A stretch of DNA of 64,000 nucleotides from Tetmemena sp. SeJ-2015 (lineage: Eukaryota; Ciliophora; Spirotrichea; Sporadotrichida; Oxytrichidae), in contig JAJKFJ010021401.1 of the NCBI GenBank assembly GCA_027382625.1, positions 23,729-87,728 of the forward strand, given 5' to 3'. The position numbers were made by a program, and so were the translations under genes. The notes beneath the pieces were generated by a model. It was not told the DNA's origin. It was given only the letters and a program-made list of their open reading frames with translations, and did no database searches. Numbering within the stretch: position 1 is the stretch's first letter; the number at the start of each line of letters is the position of its first letter. Below are positions 1-11,814 of this stretch, one piece after another.

Positions 1-1
1 C

Positions 2-571
2 TAGCAATTAGAAATGGACAGCTCTTTTATAAGCACTTACTCTATGACTAACCTTCATTAGCACACAAATAGGATGCTTAATTTCCAAAATGACAGCTAT
101 GTGTTTAGCAAGCCTTTCTATATTCATGGAGATTAAGAATGGACATTTGGAAAGCACTTCTTCCAAGTTGATGCAATGGTGTAGGATCCTCTAGAGATAA
201 CTAAGACCGATTACAACTTCTCTTGCTATTTGACAGTAGGGCTGATTTGCACAGTCATTCCCAAAAACTCCAGCAGCACATAGTCAACATCTAAAGAGAA
301 AACCCCTGGAAAGAACTCTAACAATACAAGCAAAAATAAGAGCAATACAAGTTCAAGTCAACCTAAAAAAGAAGAGCTAGAATAAGTTATAGTCGGCTGC
401 AAAGTGGGAGTTAAGGATTCCGCTTAAGTTCAAGTGTACATAAATCTGGAGAAGCATCTTTTGCTTTGTATCGCTAATGGAAAAATTAACGAGAAGTTTG
501 ACTTGAGTAAATACACTAGTTAAGTCATAATGGGAAATCATATCATTCCATTGTAATTAAAAATTCAATGA
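2..571 (+). CDS. 3' part of an unrecognised protein gene
   Basis: An open frame enters from the left edge and runs about 189 codons to TGA at 569-571, using several in-frame TAA and TAG codons as Gln. The reading is free of TGA and has a sensible composition: an aromatic-rich N-terminal part (FYIHGDQEWTFGKHF), a Ser/Asn/Lys-rich linker around residues 95-130, and a hydrophobic, possibly beta-rich C-terminal part. I do not recognise a family. The 5' end lies outside the window. No intron or IES is evident in this piece, so it may be a single macronuclear-destined segment. Confidence 0.6.
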
Positions 572-1150
572 TAATACATCTTTAGGGCAACTTATTATTT
601 TTAAATATAAATATGTGAATCATAAACATGAGAAAGATGAAGAAAGCTCTTTCTGAGGGTCTTATTTGGTTGTAATCTCTTGAGCTCTAGTCTCTATAAA
701 TTTAGGATATGATGTGAGTTGGCATCTAGTTTGTGTTAGTAGTTTGTTTTAAGTTATTTTTTAAGCCTGATTTTTAAAAGATCAACTTTGAACCCAAATG
801 TAGTGCTTTTTATCAGAATTTAGTCTCATCCAACTATTTATTATAATTTAAACCCTCTCTTTAATTTATGGGAATATAATTCTACAATAAAATATAAGAT
901 CTAGTTTATTCAATTCCAGCGACTTGAAGAATAATTTTATTTAAGCATTAATTTTGAAATTATGCACATCTTTATCATTATTTTATACTTATAATGACAG
1001 ATATTTTAATAAAAAGCCTACTACTATCAATTTTAACTATTTATTATAATTTAAATATCAGCTTATTCGAAAAGCATACACCTCTTCAAATGGAACGCTT
1101 AATGCCGGCAAATATTTATTTAATCTCAAATGTGTGAGCCAAGTCAGGAA
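572..1150. other. AT-rich non-coding stretch
   Basis: Very AT-rich DNA between a TGA stop and the next start. No frame with coding character was found on either strand. The phrase AACTATTTATTATAATTTAAA occurs twice in near-identical form (around 830-850 and 1037-1055), the only repetition noticed. It is probably intergenic, germline-limited DNA. Confidence 0.5.
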
Positions 1151-4100
1151 ATGGAGTGCTATCAGTATATCCCTAGCACCAGAGTTTCGAGAAATTGCGA
1201 CCCTTATAGACTTTTATAAATTACATTTAGACTGTGCGACTTTAGCCGCAACATCTTAATAATAATCTGCGAGTTTCTTAGCTTCCATCAGATAGTGTCA
1301 CTGGTGGCAGCTAACAAAAGGATCAAAGGTAAACTTGATAATTTCTTAGAAGCTTCCTCCTCTCACGAGGTTTCCTACTTCAAGAGGCGGGCCATCATCA
1401 ACTTCCAAAGCTTCTTCTTTGAGCAGTTCCCCAGCTACGAGAGTTTCTTTATTAGAATGAGCTCTATCACCAACTCCTTAAATCAAGTCACTAAATTATT
1501 ATATCCTGTCAAAACATTCCTGAAATGCATAGCTACTCATTGGGTGTTTTCGGTTCATCTCTCTGCTCATCGCCAAGCACCTACCAAAATTTTCTTCCCC
1601 TCACAAAGCAATCTTCTTTGTGTGTTTATTCCCAAAAGAGTTTACCAATTTTCAAGAAGCAACCTTCTATATCTTGCCCCTTTGACCTAGCTAGAGATGA
1701 ACTCGCCTCCAGGAGGGACAACAAGAAGTAGCTGTTAGAAAAAGCAGAAGATGACAAAACATCTGCTACTCAATACATCTACTTTAATGTGTATAATATT
1801 TTAGTTCAATACATTGATGAGACATTCAAAATATGGAGGGCTATTTACATGAAAGTTTTGGAGAACAAGCAAAGCTTTATAGACGCGGTTCAATCGGACT
1901 TTTACTCTATCTTTATTCAGCACCCTGAGGACTTTGCCAAGGAAATTTTTCTCGACCCCTCTCTTGCTGAGAACCCAGTTTTCGCACTTCCATAGCTCCA
2001 GAGAGAGAACTTTGCAAAGAAGGGACAGTTCTATAGGACAGAAAAGATTCTCGTGCAATCTTTCCAGTCGTACTTCCGCAAATACTCCGTAGACAGTGCC
2101 AAATAAAAGCTCTGGGAGCTGAATGAGTCAATTCAAGCCCAGTATCATAGATTTAAATAAGTGAAATCTTATCATGCTAATGATGCTACAAAGAATATGA
2201 TTTTACAGCTATTAGGAAAGTAAAGTGCCTCCAACGCGACAAAGGAGGACCTTGGAATTTCACAGTCTACTAATATGACCACTTCCACAGCTGCTTCAAC
2301 CATGAATCCAATTACTAATCGCTCATCATCTCTTTAGTATCCTTTCTAAATGGCCTCGGAAACAGTATCACAGCTGGACGAAGATGAAGAGATATCAAAC
2401 ACTTGCAAATCAAGGTCAGATATACTCTTTGGGTTCATGCCCGATTGTAAGTTAAAAATTAAAAAGCATAAAATTTCCGCCTATTCTATGTTAGCTTCTT
2501 TTTTAACTAAATTTGTAGCAATCGACGTGACTAATCTAGAAGATTGTTCTGAATTAGGACTTGCCTTATAAAATCTGTAGATGTCAGAAAAGGGCTTTCA
2601 ACCAAAAAATAACTTCTTTGATTAGTGCTTTGAACCTCTACTTGGTGAACAATAGCAAAACAGAAGCAGCATATCTCAAGTCTATTCTGATGTATCATCT
2701 TACACTTTGAGGTAATTAATTCAAAGCCTTCTTGTCAAATTATGTTGATATTTGCAAGTCTACCAAATAATTTTGGATTTTGTAATCTTTGCTTTCTTTC
2801 TAGAATCATTCTCTCAGATAGCTTTCATAATTATTCTTAACCATATGCTGGTATTGATTAGTGTTTCATGTTGTCTAAATATTTAATAGGTAATTCTAGC
2901 TGCTATGTAACGCTCATCATTAGCAACTTGAATTCGTGCTTTAGCAAATTCAGATGGCTCCTCCTCAAAAATAAGACCTCTTCATTTATATGGAAGATTA
3001 CATTGTCAAGGAAAAAAATCTGCGCTTCCTCCTCAAAAGGATACCTCAGATGTACCCAGTTGCTGAGTCTTTCAAAGAAACACTTCTTAAGCATGGCGTC
3101 ATCAATGATAGCTAGCTCAGAACGGAACCTTATGTTGCTGAGTTCATCCTTCTTGAGCTAATTTAGAAATTGAATGCTCTTTATTTATTACACACCACTT
3201 TAATTAAATGGACTCGATTTGGATGAATGAGACTTACAGACGCCAAGGCGATAACTTGATAGAAGTAGTAAAGAAAGAAATAACTCATGTGCACCACTTG
3301 GACAGGATATCTGAGCTTGCAGATAAGAAAGACACTTTCCGCAAACTCATCAACCTCATTCACTAAATGGAGTTCAACATTGAAAATGAAAGCGCATTCT
3401 TGCAGGTACAAACTTCTCATCTGCTTCCGCTTAAAAGAATGGTAATACTTTTTGTCGGGCTTAATTTTTCCTACAGTTATAAAGTCTATCAAGTATATTT
3501 AATTTCATTTAAATTATAAATCTGACAATAAAGGAACGGGAGCTTTAAAGTACGAAGAATTGGAACTTCATGTTCAGAAAACTGTGAAAACTATGCTCAA
3601 AACTATGCAGCGCTGCTCACAAACCACCTCTGAATTCTTAAAATACTGCGAATAATACGAAAGCTATGAGTTCTATAATAATTTGATTATAATTTGATTC
3701 CACTTGATTTAAGAGCTTGAGTATTTCTACATATTGATGAAGAAGCACTATCTTTCGAAAGCTTTTTGCAAAGAGTTCTAGATCAAGCTCGATAATAACA
3801 AGTACTAGAAGGATCAACCAAATTCAAGATGCTCTAGTCCTCTTTCTCATCTCTCTGCTTATAAGGACCTTAATCTCTGCCAAATCTTGCCACCTGAGCT
3901 AAGGGACTCCTTCTTCCAATAACATTTAAAAATTTAATATGAGAGTTAAAATGCATAACTTGTCAAGAATTTGTTTAAGGAACAATCTTTTAAGGAGTTC
4001 ATGGAGTCAGATTATTATAGAAATTCAGTTTAATTATTCGGATAATAATCGATTTGCTTAATTTTGTTTTGCATTAGTTGATGTAATCTCTGTTTGTGCT

Positions 4101-5624
4101 TTTCCATATTGAGTCTCAGTCGAAGTATGACTTTGCTCTTCAGATGAATCAGCTCATGCTTCAGTACCACATGTAATTAGATGATTTGTAGAGGCAATAT
4201 CCGGATCTTTATGGTGAGAGAGAAAACAGCGAGGAGGAAAAAGAAGAGGTCTGTGGCGTGCCTACCCTTGGAAAAGTTGGTTACGGAGAGGTAATAAGAC
4301 CAAAGTATGAATAAGATGGTTGCCAGGGCGGTCCATTTACATTAATTGGTAAATTATCTATTATTGAAATAATATCACAGGGTCAGATGAGGACGAAGAC
4401 TTGGAACTCCCGCTCAACTCTCCTCCCGAGCTATGCAGAGGCTACTCAGATCAGAAGCGACAGTACCAGAAAGCATTTAAGGCAGTACTATTCTAAGTAT
4501 TTAGCAGAACTGAAGCCGAATATAACTTCAGAGACTAAGTCAAAAAGAAGAGAGAAGAAGAGCAAAAGCAGCATATTCAAGCTTTACAAGCTTAAATTAA
4601 CTAATTCAACTTTAACACTCAAAACATATAACACAGATAATAATAGGTATAATATGCAATGATAGAATTTTAATTATAAATTTACAGAATACGATATTCA
4701 TAATAGGCTTAAAAAATTGATAAGCTAATATATCCACATTAAATTGGTTAAAATAAAGTTAAAGACCTTTGAAATAATCTATTTACCTATCTTGATAATT
4801 TTGATTTACTTTTGGGAACTGTAATAAAATAATGCCGTCATTTCTACACCTCAAACTACAACTACAGCAATCCAAGGGCAAGTGACAGAGAACTAGTAAC
4901 AACAGCCTAATTTATCGTAAATTCAACCCTCCTCTTTTCCTTCAAGCAATTTTTCGATATCTCCAACTCAGACAGGGTAAATAGGATTACAAGGCCTCCC
5001 TGATTTAGACGACTTTGAATTTGAAATGGAAGACCTTCCAGATCCTTCCTTCCTAATGAGTTCCTTCACTACTGGCTCTAGACAGCAAAGCCAAATGAAT
5101 ACCAATGAAAGCACGATGGCTTTAGATGCCTTCCCTTCTCCAGCAATGAATTTCTTCAATGGAAATTTAGGAAAGCTTCCCAATTTCCAGAAAGAATCCT
5201 TTCAATCCTCTTCATAATTCTCTTTAGTACAAGCGAACATGAGTTACAATGGAGGGTAAAATTATGGCAACGTGTTTCCCTAATTTGGAAATTCCTTGCC
5301 TTCATCTCAATAGCCTTGGCAGCAGTTTACACATGAGGAAAGCAAGGCAGACATGATGAATCTAAAACCTAGGATGTTTGGAGATAACTTAGGCCCAACA
5401 AGAAGTGCTCCTACCAGCTATTAGTCTAGTGACTTGAATGGATAATCCTAAATAGCGTCTAATGAATAAATATTTTCCTTTATTAGTCACATGCTGACCG
5501 GATTGCAAAAAATGATGATGATGAAATGTTAATTTAGGATTAGAGAGACTAACTCAAGCCTAAGAACGAGTTTGATTTCAAACCTGCAAACAACTCATTC
5601 TTAGGCAGAGAGAAGTTTCTCTGA
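1151..5624 (+). CDS. Long fragmented gene with an RGS-like segment
   Basis: A plus-strand gene assembled from many open pieces that need TAA/TAG as Gln. It begins near ATG 1151 (MECYQYIPSTR) and ends with a Gln/Asn/Ser-rich tail at TGA 5622-5624. Introns that fit by phase are 2447-2518 (GTAAGT..TAG) and 4349-4380 (GTAAAT..CAG). A frame change near 1475-1507 is repaired by removing 29 bp between two TCCT copies. The piece at about 3880-4040 ends FKEFMESDYYRN and resembles the second half of an RGS domain, which would make it a G-protein regulator; this is tentative. The segment at 4280-4660 is acidic then basic and coiled-coil-like. The C-terminal part has an acidic patch (DLDDFEFEMEDLPDP). 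It could be two genes, since the junctions at 2720-2950, 3170-3210 and 4660-4830 are not resolved. Confidence 0.5.
1475..1503 (+). other. Candidate IES, pointer TCCT (29 bp)
   Basis: TCCT occurs at 1475-1478 and 1504-1507. Removing one copy plus the AT-rich interior joins the frame starting at 1151 to the frame that carries the rest of the exon. A 4-bp pointer is weak evidence alone; the repaired frame is the main support. Confidence 0.4.
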
Positions 5625-5639
5625 TAGTATAAAGTTTCA

Positions 5640-6060
5640 AGGCTTCTTTTAAAACAAGATTAGTTTAAGTAGATGTGTGTGGTGAGTTAAATTTAGATAA
5701 AAACAATATCAATCAAAGAAGCCCCAAACATAGCCAACCTTATTGGTTGGTTTCATATTTGTCATTAAGTTTCTAAACTTTTAAATTAAAATTATTAATT
5801 TTGAAAATTATAGTCATAATCTTAAGCAAGTATTCTTTCAAAACTTAAAAGTTTAAATACTCTAAAATGCTTTACATTCATAATTTTATAAAAGCAACTT
5901 TCTTTATCTCTTAATTTTGTTAAAAATAGAAAAAATATTAAATTTAAGAAATTAAAAGTTTTTCTTTTTATTAAAAAAATATTTCTCATTTAAGAATATA
6001 ACCAATAAAACTATTACCAAAATTCTAAACTCAATATATTTAAAGAGACCATAGCATATG
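5640..6060. other. AT-rich intergenic stretch
   Basis: Lies between the TGA of the upstream plus-strand gene and the TGA of the downstream minus-strand gene. Long T and A tracts, no coding character on either strand and no repeat that stands out. Confidence 0.5.
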
Positions 6061-6062
6061 TT

Positions 6063-7144
6063 TCAGGATGTTTCGATAAGTGTGGCTTCAAAAAATGTTT
6101 GATTGGATTTGAATACCATTCCATTTTCAATGTCGCAGTCCTCGTTTAAGTACAGCCATGTTCCATTAGTGCTCTCTCTGCCTTCGTGGCCATCTGTAAG
6201 GACCCACTACTCATCCTCGTATTTGATAGTTGCTTGCGCTTTTGACAATAACTTATCCTCGATCCTAATGTCGCAGTTTGGCGTTCTTCCAATTATTATT
6301 TCCTGCATCTCATTTTAGAATGAGAACACTTCTGGTTAGTCAGCCTTAACAACTGAGAATATACTTAAAACATAGACACATATATATTTGTATTTGGCAT
6401 ATCTTGAGTCTGAGTTTCATAGGAACTTTATTCTGTGCGACTACTCCTTTTAAATCTTCCTGAGCTTTGAACAGATTTGCCACTATGTAAGACTCTCCCA
6501 TGTTAAGCAAGTAGTTATCCCTTAAAATGATAGGGCGTGTTAGTTTCACAAAGGCTCCATAGCCTACTCCAAGGTCTTTGATTTTGTACTTGAGAGAATA
6601 TATGTCGAAGTAGATTTGGAATTGTCTTCCCCTATGCTTCTCTTTTTCTTCTTCATTTTTGGTGGGAATCACAAAGTCATTCACGATTTCTTTCTAAAAT
6701 AAAAGTTAAAATGCCCCCAGACTTATTATAGATACTTACTTCAAATGACTGGCTCTTTGAATCATTCATCTCTTCGTTGCTTGTTCCAGTTGCTCCCATC
6801 TAAAAAAGAATCATCAAAGAGGTAGGATTGAGATAGTTATACCCTTGCATTAGATCTTGTTTATTTTTTGATAGACTTCTTGCACCCGAAATATGTGAAT
6901 CCATCCTCAGCTACTCTTAAAGATTTCTTGTTCTCAAGCCCAAGTGGGTTTATATAGATTACTTCTCCTTTATCCAAGAATGCAGAACTTAAAACCTATC
7001 CAAAGTATAAGACAAATATTCCTAAGTTACCTTTAACTCCAATTTTGGAACCTAACTAACTAGCTCTCTGAGTTACTTTTGTCTCTCTGGATTGACTTAA
7101 GTTGCAATTTTCAAGTCATTGCCCGCACTATTCAAATTAGACAT
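6063..7144 (-). CDS. Protein with two FHA domains
   Basis: Starts at ATG 7144-7142 (MSNLNSAGNDLK) and stops at TGA 6065-6063. Phase-correct introns follow the KLELK, NAR and QSFE codons. The first FHA-like unit contains IKDLGVGYGAFVKL with a following MGESY strand. The second contains IIIGRTPNCDIRIED, LSKAQATIKYEDEWVLTDG and ESTNGTWLYL, which match the FHA core GR-x-C-DI / LS-x-A / NGTW pattern. FHA domains bind phosphothreonine, so a role in phospho-dependent signalling is likely; the partner is unknown. A further 25-30 nt intron or IES lies near 6355-6385, between the two domains. The G-x-G-A in the first domain replaces the usual NGT, so that copy may not bind phosphopeptide. Confidence 0.75.
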
Positions 7145-7255
7145 TTTGTAAATGAAAAGTGTACTGGAAGTTGGAATTGGTGTGATAGGTAGACATCTAG
7201 GTATTCTGCACGTTAGCCCCTGCCGAGCAAAATAAACTCAAAATTATCTATCATA

Positions 7256-7561
7256 TCAGCTCTTGTTGTTCTTTTAACTGTTAGTGCCCTAATATCTCAT
7301 CTGTTGCTTCTAATCCTTCATCAATTGTTGAAGTTCAGTCTTTGGAATGGGAGATGTCCGCTTGACTTCTGTGTTTGCAGAATTTTCCACCTCAGTAACA
7401 CAGTTTCTGCAACTGAAGTTGCTGTTAGAACACCATGCTTGTTCCTAAAAATAAAAGTCCATTACACCATTTCATCAAGTAGGAACAGTCAAAATCCATC
7501 ATGAATGTCTTTTGTTAAAATGGGGATGACTTACTCTGAGTCTGCTCTCGTTCCCACCCAT
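7256..7561 (-). CDS. Small protein with a possible N-myristoylation signal
   Basis: ATG at 7561-7559 gives MGGNESRLR. An intron of roughly 90 nt with GTAAGT at the 5' side and TTTTTAG at the 3' side follows. The second exon runs 62 codons to TGA at 7258-7256, for 71 residues in all. The MGG start suits N-myristoylation. The body has a small Cys cluster (C-x5-C-x2-C) and a Gln/Lys-rich end. No family is recognised. It lies head to tail with the FHA gene, about 110 bp upstream of its start, and may be on the same or a neighbouring nanochromosome. Confidence 0.5.
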
Positions 7562-7699
7562 GATCAGTTAAATTATTTTACAAATTAAATTGATTATTTC
7601 TACTTTTCTTATCACGTTTAATTCAAATTCCCTATTCCTTGTTGATAAGACATTATTATTTCAAAGAGAAGTAAAGTCTTTTTCCTTATCAAATTCTAT

Positions 7700-8118
7700 T
7701 TAGTCAACCAAGTTGGAACAGTAATTTGAAAACATCAGAAGAGGCCGCGCATCGACAGCTAACTCTCTTGAAGAGTTTACCAGAGAATTTATCAGGTCTT
7801 ATGCTTTACTCTCTACAGACCTAAGTGCAGATCAGTTCTCACTATCTCTAAATCAAAAGTTTCATCAATTCATTTATCCTTATTTAAGTTTGACTCAAGG
7901 ATGGAGCAGTATTAAGACAAAATCAAGCAAAATTCGCAATCCAAGAACTTCAATCAGACAATTTTGATATCATTAGCTTGCGTGGCAGTGCTAACAGTGT
8001 GGCTCAAGCTCAGAAGCTTATAGAAGCAGTTTTTGATTTGAGTTAGATTCAGAATGTAGCTAGTGATTAATTAAGTTCTTAAAGTGGAGCTAATTTAACT
8101 GTAATAATTTACTAATTT
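7700..8118 (+). CDS. KH-domain (vigilin-like) gene fragment
   Basis: Three overlapping plus-strand frames, all needing TAA/TAG as Gln, together give the two ends of a KH RNA-binding domain: SLSLNQKFHQFI at about 7845-7880 (the vigilin-type start) and DIISLRGSANSVAQA at about 7960-8010 (the V/I-RG-x3-V-x2-A end). The piece between them, with the GxxG loop, is not readable in one frame, so at least two short IESs or frame breaks lie within it. The fragment stops just where the DHHC gene starts. It may be a short gene, or an orphan macronuclear-destined segment whose partners lie elsewhere in the germline genome. Confidence 0.45.
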
Positions 8119-8120
8119 AA

Positions 8121-10381
8121 ATGAAGATGATTTCTGAAAATGAAAGCAACGATGTAATACTTTCCGCATCAGATTCCTTCAAATAAGATTAAATTTAGAG
8201 CACAAGGGCCTCCAAATACAAGGAACCTGAGCCAATCATAATTAAAAACTACCAACTTTGGGAGGGGACTCATAAATTTTACTTTGGAGGAAAGATAATG
8301 CATGGTCCGAAGATCAGAAATTTTTTAATCTCATTTGCAATGTTTAATATCCCAAACTTACTCCATTTTGCGTTTACTCAGATTGTAAGAATTTATTCGC
8401 TCTAAGCATTTTATAGGGCTTTATCGAATCAGCTAGCAATCCAATAGTTTTACTTATTGGCATAGCATTATGGTTTTCGGTGGACTATTTTATGATAAAG
8501 ACTGCTTTGTCAGACCCTGGCTTTATCCCTCGCTAGCAGGAGAGCTCATATATTTAGACTAATAAGAATGATTTCAAAAACTATTTGATTTTGAATGGAT
8601 AACAAGGCCTAGGCAATAATTTTGTGCGCCTAAAATTTTGCAAGACTTGCAATATCTACAGACCTCCCAGATCAGTTCACTGTTCAATATGCGATAGCTG
8701 CATTTAGGTAATGGACCATCATTGCCCCTGGGTGAGTAACTGCGTGGGGAAGAGAAACTACAGGAGCTTCTTCATCTTCTCAAATCTACTTTTCCTTGAC
8801 ATTGTGTTTGTTTTGATAACTTCTGCTATGGATATAGTGAGGAGGAGAAATGATTACCAAGATTAAGGTATAGAGTAAGGAGATGCTATAAAATAAGCTT
8901 TAACAGACCATCCAATGTCGATTCCTATCGTTATCTTTTGCTTTTTGGCCCTGCTAGCAGTATGTGTGCTCGTATTTTACCATTACAAGATTACGCTAAG
9001 TTATTCAACTACTCATGAAGAGCTTAAGGGGGTCTTTTCAGGATACATTTATCATCCCTTCTCTCGTTTCACTCCAATTCAAAACTTCTACAGTAGAATA
9101 CTAAATATAAACAATATTCTTAAGAAAAATAATATAATTTTTACCTCAAACTAAACCTGGCTTAATTCAAACTCAAATTTATTCTTATATAAACATTGAA
9201 TTAATTAGGAGAAAAACCCATTTAAAAATACATCGGTGATGGAGTAATTCAATGTTTCAAAAATAAAATGCGTCATCATACTTTTAATTCGATTAATATT
9301 AAAGATAATTCACTTATTTTTTTATCAAGTTCAAGAAAATAGTTCTAAAAAGGCGCTAATATCTTTTTCTGTTTAATTTCGATAAGGCTTGATTTAAAAA
9401 AAGATTATAATTCAAAAGAGCAATTTTAAATAAGTCTAAGATATTGGCCTCTTTTTATTTCAAATTAGCCTGTGGGGGGGGGTTTAAATCCACTAATTAT
9501 CTTAAATATAAAAATATCGAAAAAGACCTTGTTTTAGCCAACAGAGGAGGCAATAACTTAAAATGGCGTCAGTATTAATCAGCAAAGCTTAAAAGAGATA
9601 TAATTGTGTATGCATATATTTTTGAGGAGAAGAACTCTGTAGGATCTTAGCCGTCTGAGAACTTGAATTTAATTCATGATAAGCGAATTAATGAGAATAA
9701 TAAACAGGAGTAAGATGTTTTAACAGCTATTAGAAACCCTGATGATGATTTTGACAAGCTCGACTCACTCATAGATGAAGAAGATGTCAATAAGAAATCA
9801 TCCAGAAGGAATAATGAGAAAGCTTCTGATTTTGACCTATAAAAATATCAAAAGAGACTCAATAAATAAAGAGCAGGTATGTCCTCTGATCTAATGAACT
9901 CTGCTAGAGTTTCGGATGGTGGTGCTACTGATGCAATTATGACTCCATCATAAGATTTAAATGACTCTAACAGAGAGAGTATTGCCTCCAATCCAATTCA
10001 CTCTAGAAGGAGAAGTAGCGGCGTAAATGGGGAAGATGGATATATCAAATCTAATCGAGAGCTAATCCAGACATAGGATGTTAACATAGAGATCATATCT
10101 TCAAATTCATCAATGAGAAACATCAATTATCCTACTAATTATGGAATGGAAAACTAATCACCAAAGACTTACAAACCCCAGAGAAGCTTATAATTAATAT
10201 AGTAAAAATTTAAAATGAAAATCGGAATTAAATTAAAATAATTAATGAGGAGTTTAAAATGATGGCCATTAAATTTTAAAGTAGGTAGCCAAATATGGAG
10301 CTTGTTCGATAGCTCTTCAAATTATAAGATGAGTTTGTTCTTCCACCATTACGATAGGAAAAATCTATGAAGAGATATTGA
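8121..10381 (+). CDS. DHHC palmitoyltransferase
   Basis: Starts at ATG 8121 ([11 protein letters not shown]). The DHHC Cys-rich domain is clear at 8635-8780: [15 protein letters not shown] then [21 protein letters not shown], the active DHHC at 8714-8725. Hydrophobic segments before ([14 protein letters not shown]) and after ([28 protein letters not shown]) are the expected membrane helices, and TTHE at about 9008-9020 is the TTxE motif. It should S-palmitoylate proteins at an internal or plasma membrane. An intron starts near 8384 (GTAAGA..TAG). The DHHC core and the cytosolic tail ([12 protein letters not shown] onward) are separated by about 400 bp of non-coding DNA (9090-9515). A second intron near 10201-10286 precedes the last exon, which ends at TGA 10379-10381. 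Confidence 0.9.
9090..9515 (+). other. Long AT-rich insert in the DHHC gene, probable IES
   Basis: No coding character, no convincing GT..AG pair, very AT-rich. It interrupts the palmitoyltransferase between the HPF motif after TTxE and the tail beginning NRGGNN. It carries a run of nine G at 9474-9482, striking in this AT-rich background. Exact boundaries and pointer were not determined. Confidence 0.5.
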
Positions 10382-10653
10382 TGATTTTGACACCGAACCA
10401 AGAAATTAATGAAGTTCAAAAACTTGTGACCAAAGTAACTCTTTACACAGGCCTCCTACAAAGAAGTTGTAAGGATCAATGTTCTTAGAATTTAAAGATT
10501 GATTAAATAGTAATATTTAACCAAAAATCTCGTACTTCACTGTCTAGGATTTTAAATTTCTTAATTTATTTATTAATTTATTTCTCTTTTTTATTAAATT
10601 CTCAGCTATATTAGCTATTTCGTTATGCCAATTTTATCTTAAAGAATAGTATT

Positions 10654-11614
10654 ATGAAGTCTGCTGTTTGTTATCAAGAGTAATTCGAGGATGAGAATTT
10701 AATTTTGATTTTTAAATTTTTTAGAACGAGTAGCATTTCTATAATCAAGACGAGCATGAGGATTTGAGAAGCTCTCAATTTAATGGGTCTTAAAATTTAT
10801 CTCGCCACTCCTAGTCTTCGAGGAAAAGTAGAAAACTATAAAAATCCACTAACAATTATCAGAATTACTAAAGACCAGAGAGAGACACTTATAATAAGAA
10901 TTAGGGCCATTATCACCAACAGTAGGACTCAATTTTCCCCTTCGCATAGGATCCAAGCTATCCCTATGGAGTTTAGTTCCCTCAAGAGACAGATGACTCC
11001 AAGGAATTTGAGTTTCTAGTAGAGATAGATGAGAATCAACAGTAAATGAATTCAAACAGCCACCGCTCTCATTAATCTTATCCGGCTTCAGCTATTAAAT
11101 TTGAATATGATAAGGAGAATCAGTCTGAAAATATAGTTTCTCTTCGCTCTAATCATAAGCCGTCAATGCCTTTCTAGCAACATAACGAAAGTGATTACAA
11201 TTAAGCACATTTCAGCAGGCTTCCCAGTTTGAAATTTCATAATCGATGCTGGATATGCAAAAAGCTCCAGGCGGATAGTATTTATCGAACAGTAGATATG
11301 GAGAGTCAGAGCAAATGAACAACTCTCAAAGCCAATACAATAGCCTAAGCTAGTAGCAAAACGAAGCTAATATATACAAGAATAAGCAGCAGCCTTTTCA
11401 ATACTAAAGTCAAGGTCATTAGAATAGTAACGCACAGGCTAATTCTGCAAAGAATCAGCAAAGATAATACCAACATCCATTCTAGGCCGAAGAGGAGGAA
11501 AATTAATAAACCCCTGCTGGAAAGTCTCAATCTTACTAAAATCCATTCGAAAAAAATATTAACCCTCGCTAAGCTAATGGCAGGATAAGTGGTCCTCCAG
11601 TTTATTATAATTGA
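10654..11614 (+). CDS. Gln/Asn/Ser-rich disordered protein
   Basis: ATG at 10654 (MKSAVCYQEQF) is joined to the body by removing 71 bp between two GAGGAT copies. The body is a low-complexity Gln/Asn/Ser/Tyr-rich sequence with many TAA/TAG codons and ends at TGA 11612-11614. There is a frame change near 11240, before MLDMQKAPGGQ, so a second short insert is likely. No folded domain was recognised. Composition resembles prion-like or RNA-granule proteins, but that is only composition. Confidence 0.5.
10687..10757 (+). other. IES with 6-bp pointer GAGGAT (71 bp)
   Basis: GAGGAT at 10687-10692 and 10758-10763 bounds an AT-rich insert lacking splice sites. Excision joins EQF to EDLRSSQF in frame. 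Confidence 0.6.
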
Positions 11615-11814
11615 AATATAGTTTTGCCTTTAGATTGAATATGCATTTTATCTCATAATTTCAATTTTCTTAAATTGTTGAAGGAACTATTCATGTAAAA
11701 TGTTTTGGGGATGAAAAAGATAAATAATAATAGGAGTATATTGTGTGAGTGTACCGCATAAATTAGAGAAGCAGATAAGAGGAGGGATAATTTGCAAATA
11801 TAATTTGAAATAAA

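Noticed and set aside
7304..7504. 66-codon plus-strand open frame
   Set aside because: It lies opposite the small MGG.. protein, whose minus reading has a clean intron and many reassigned Gln codons.
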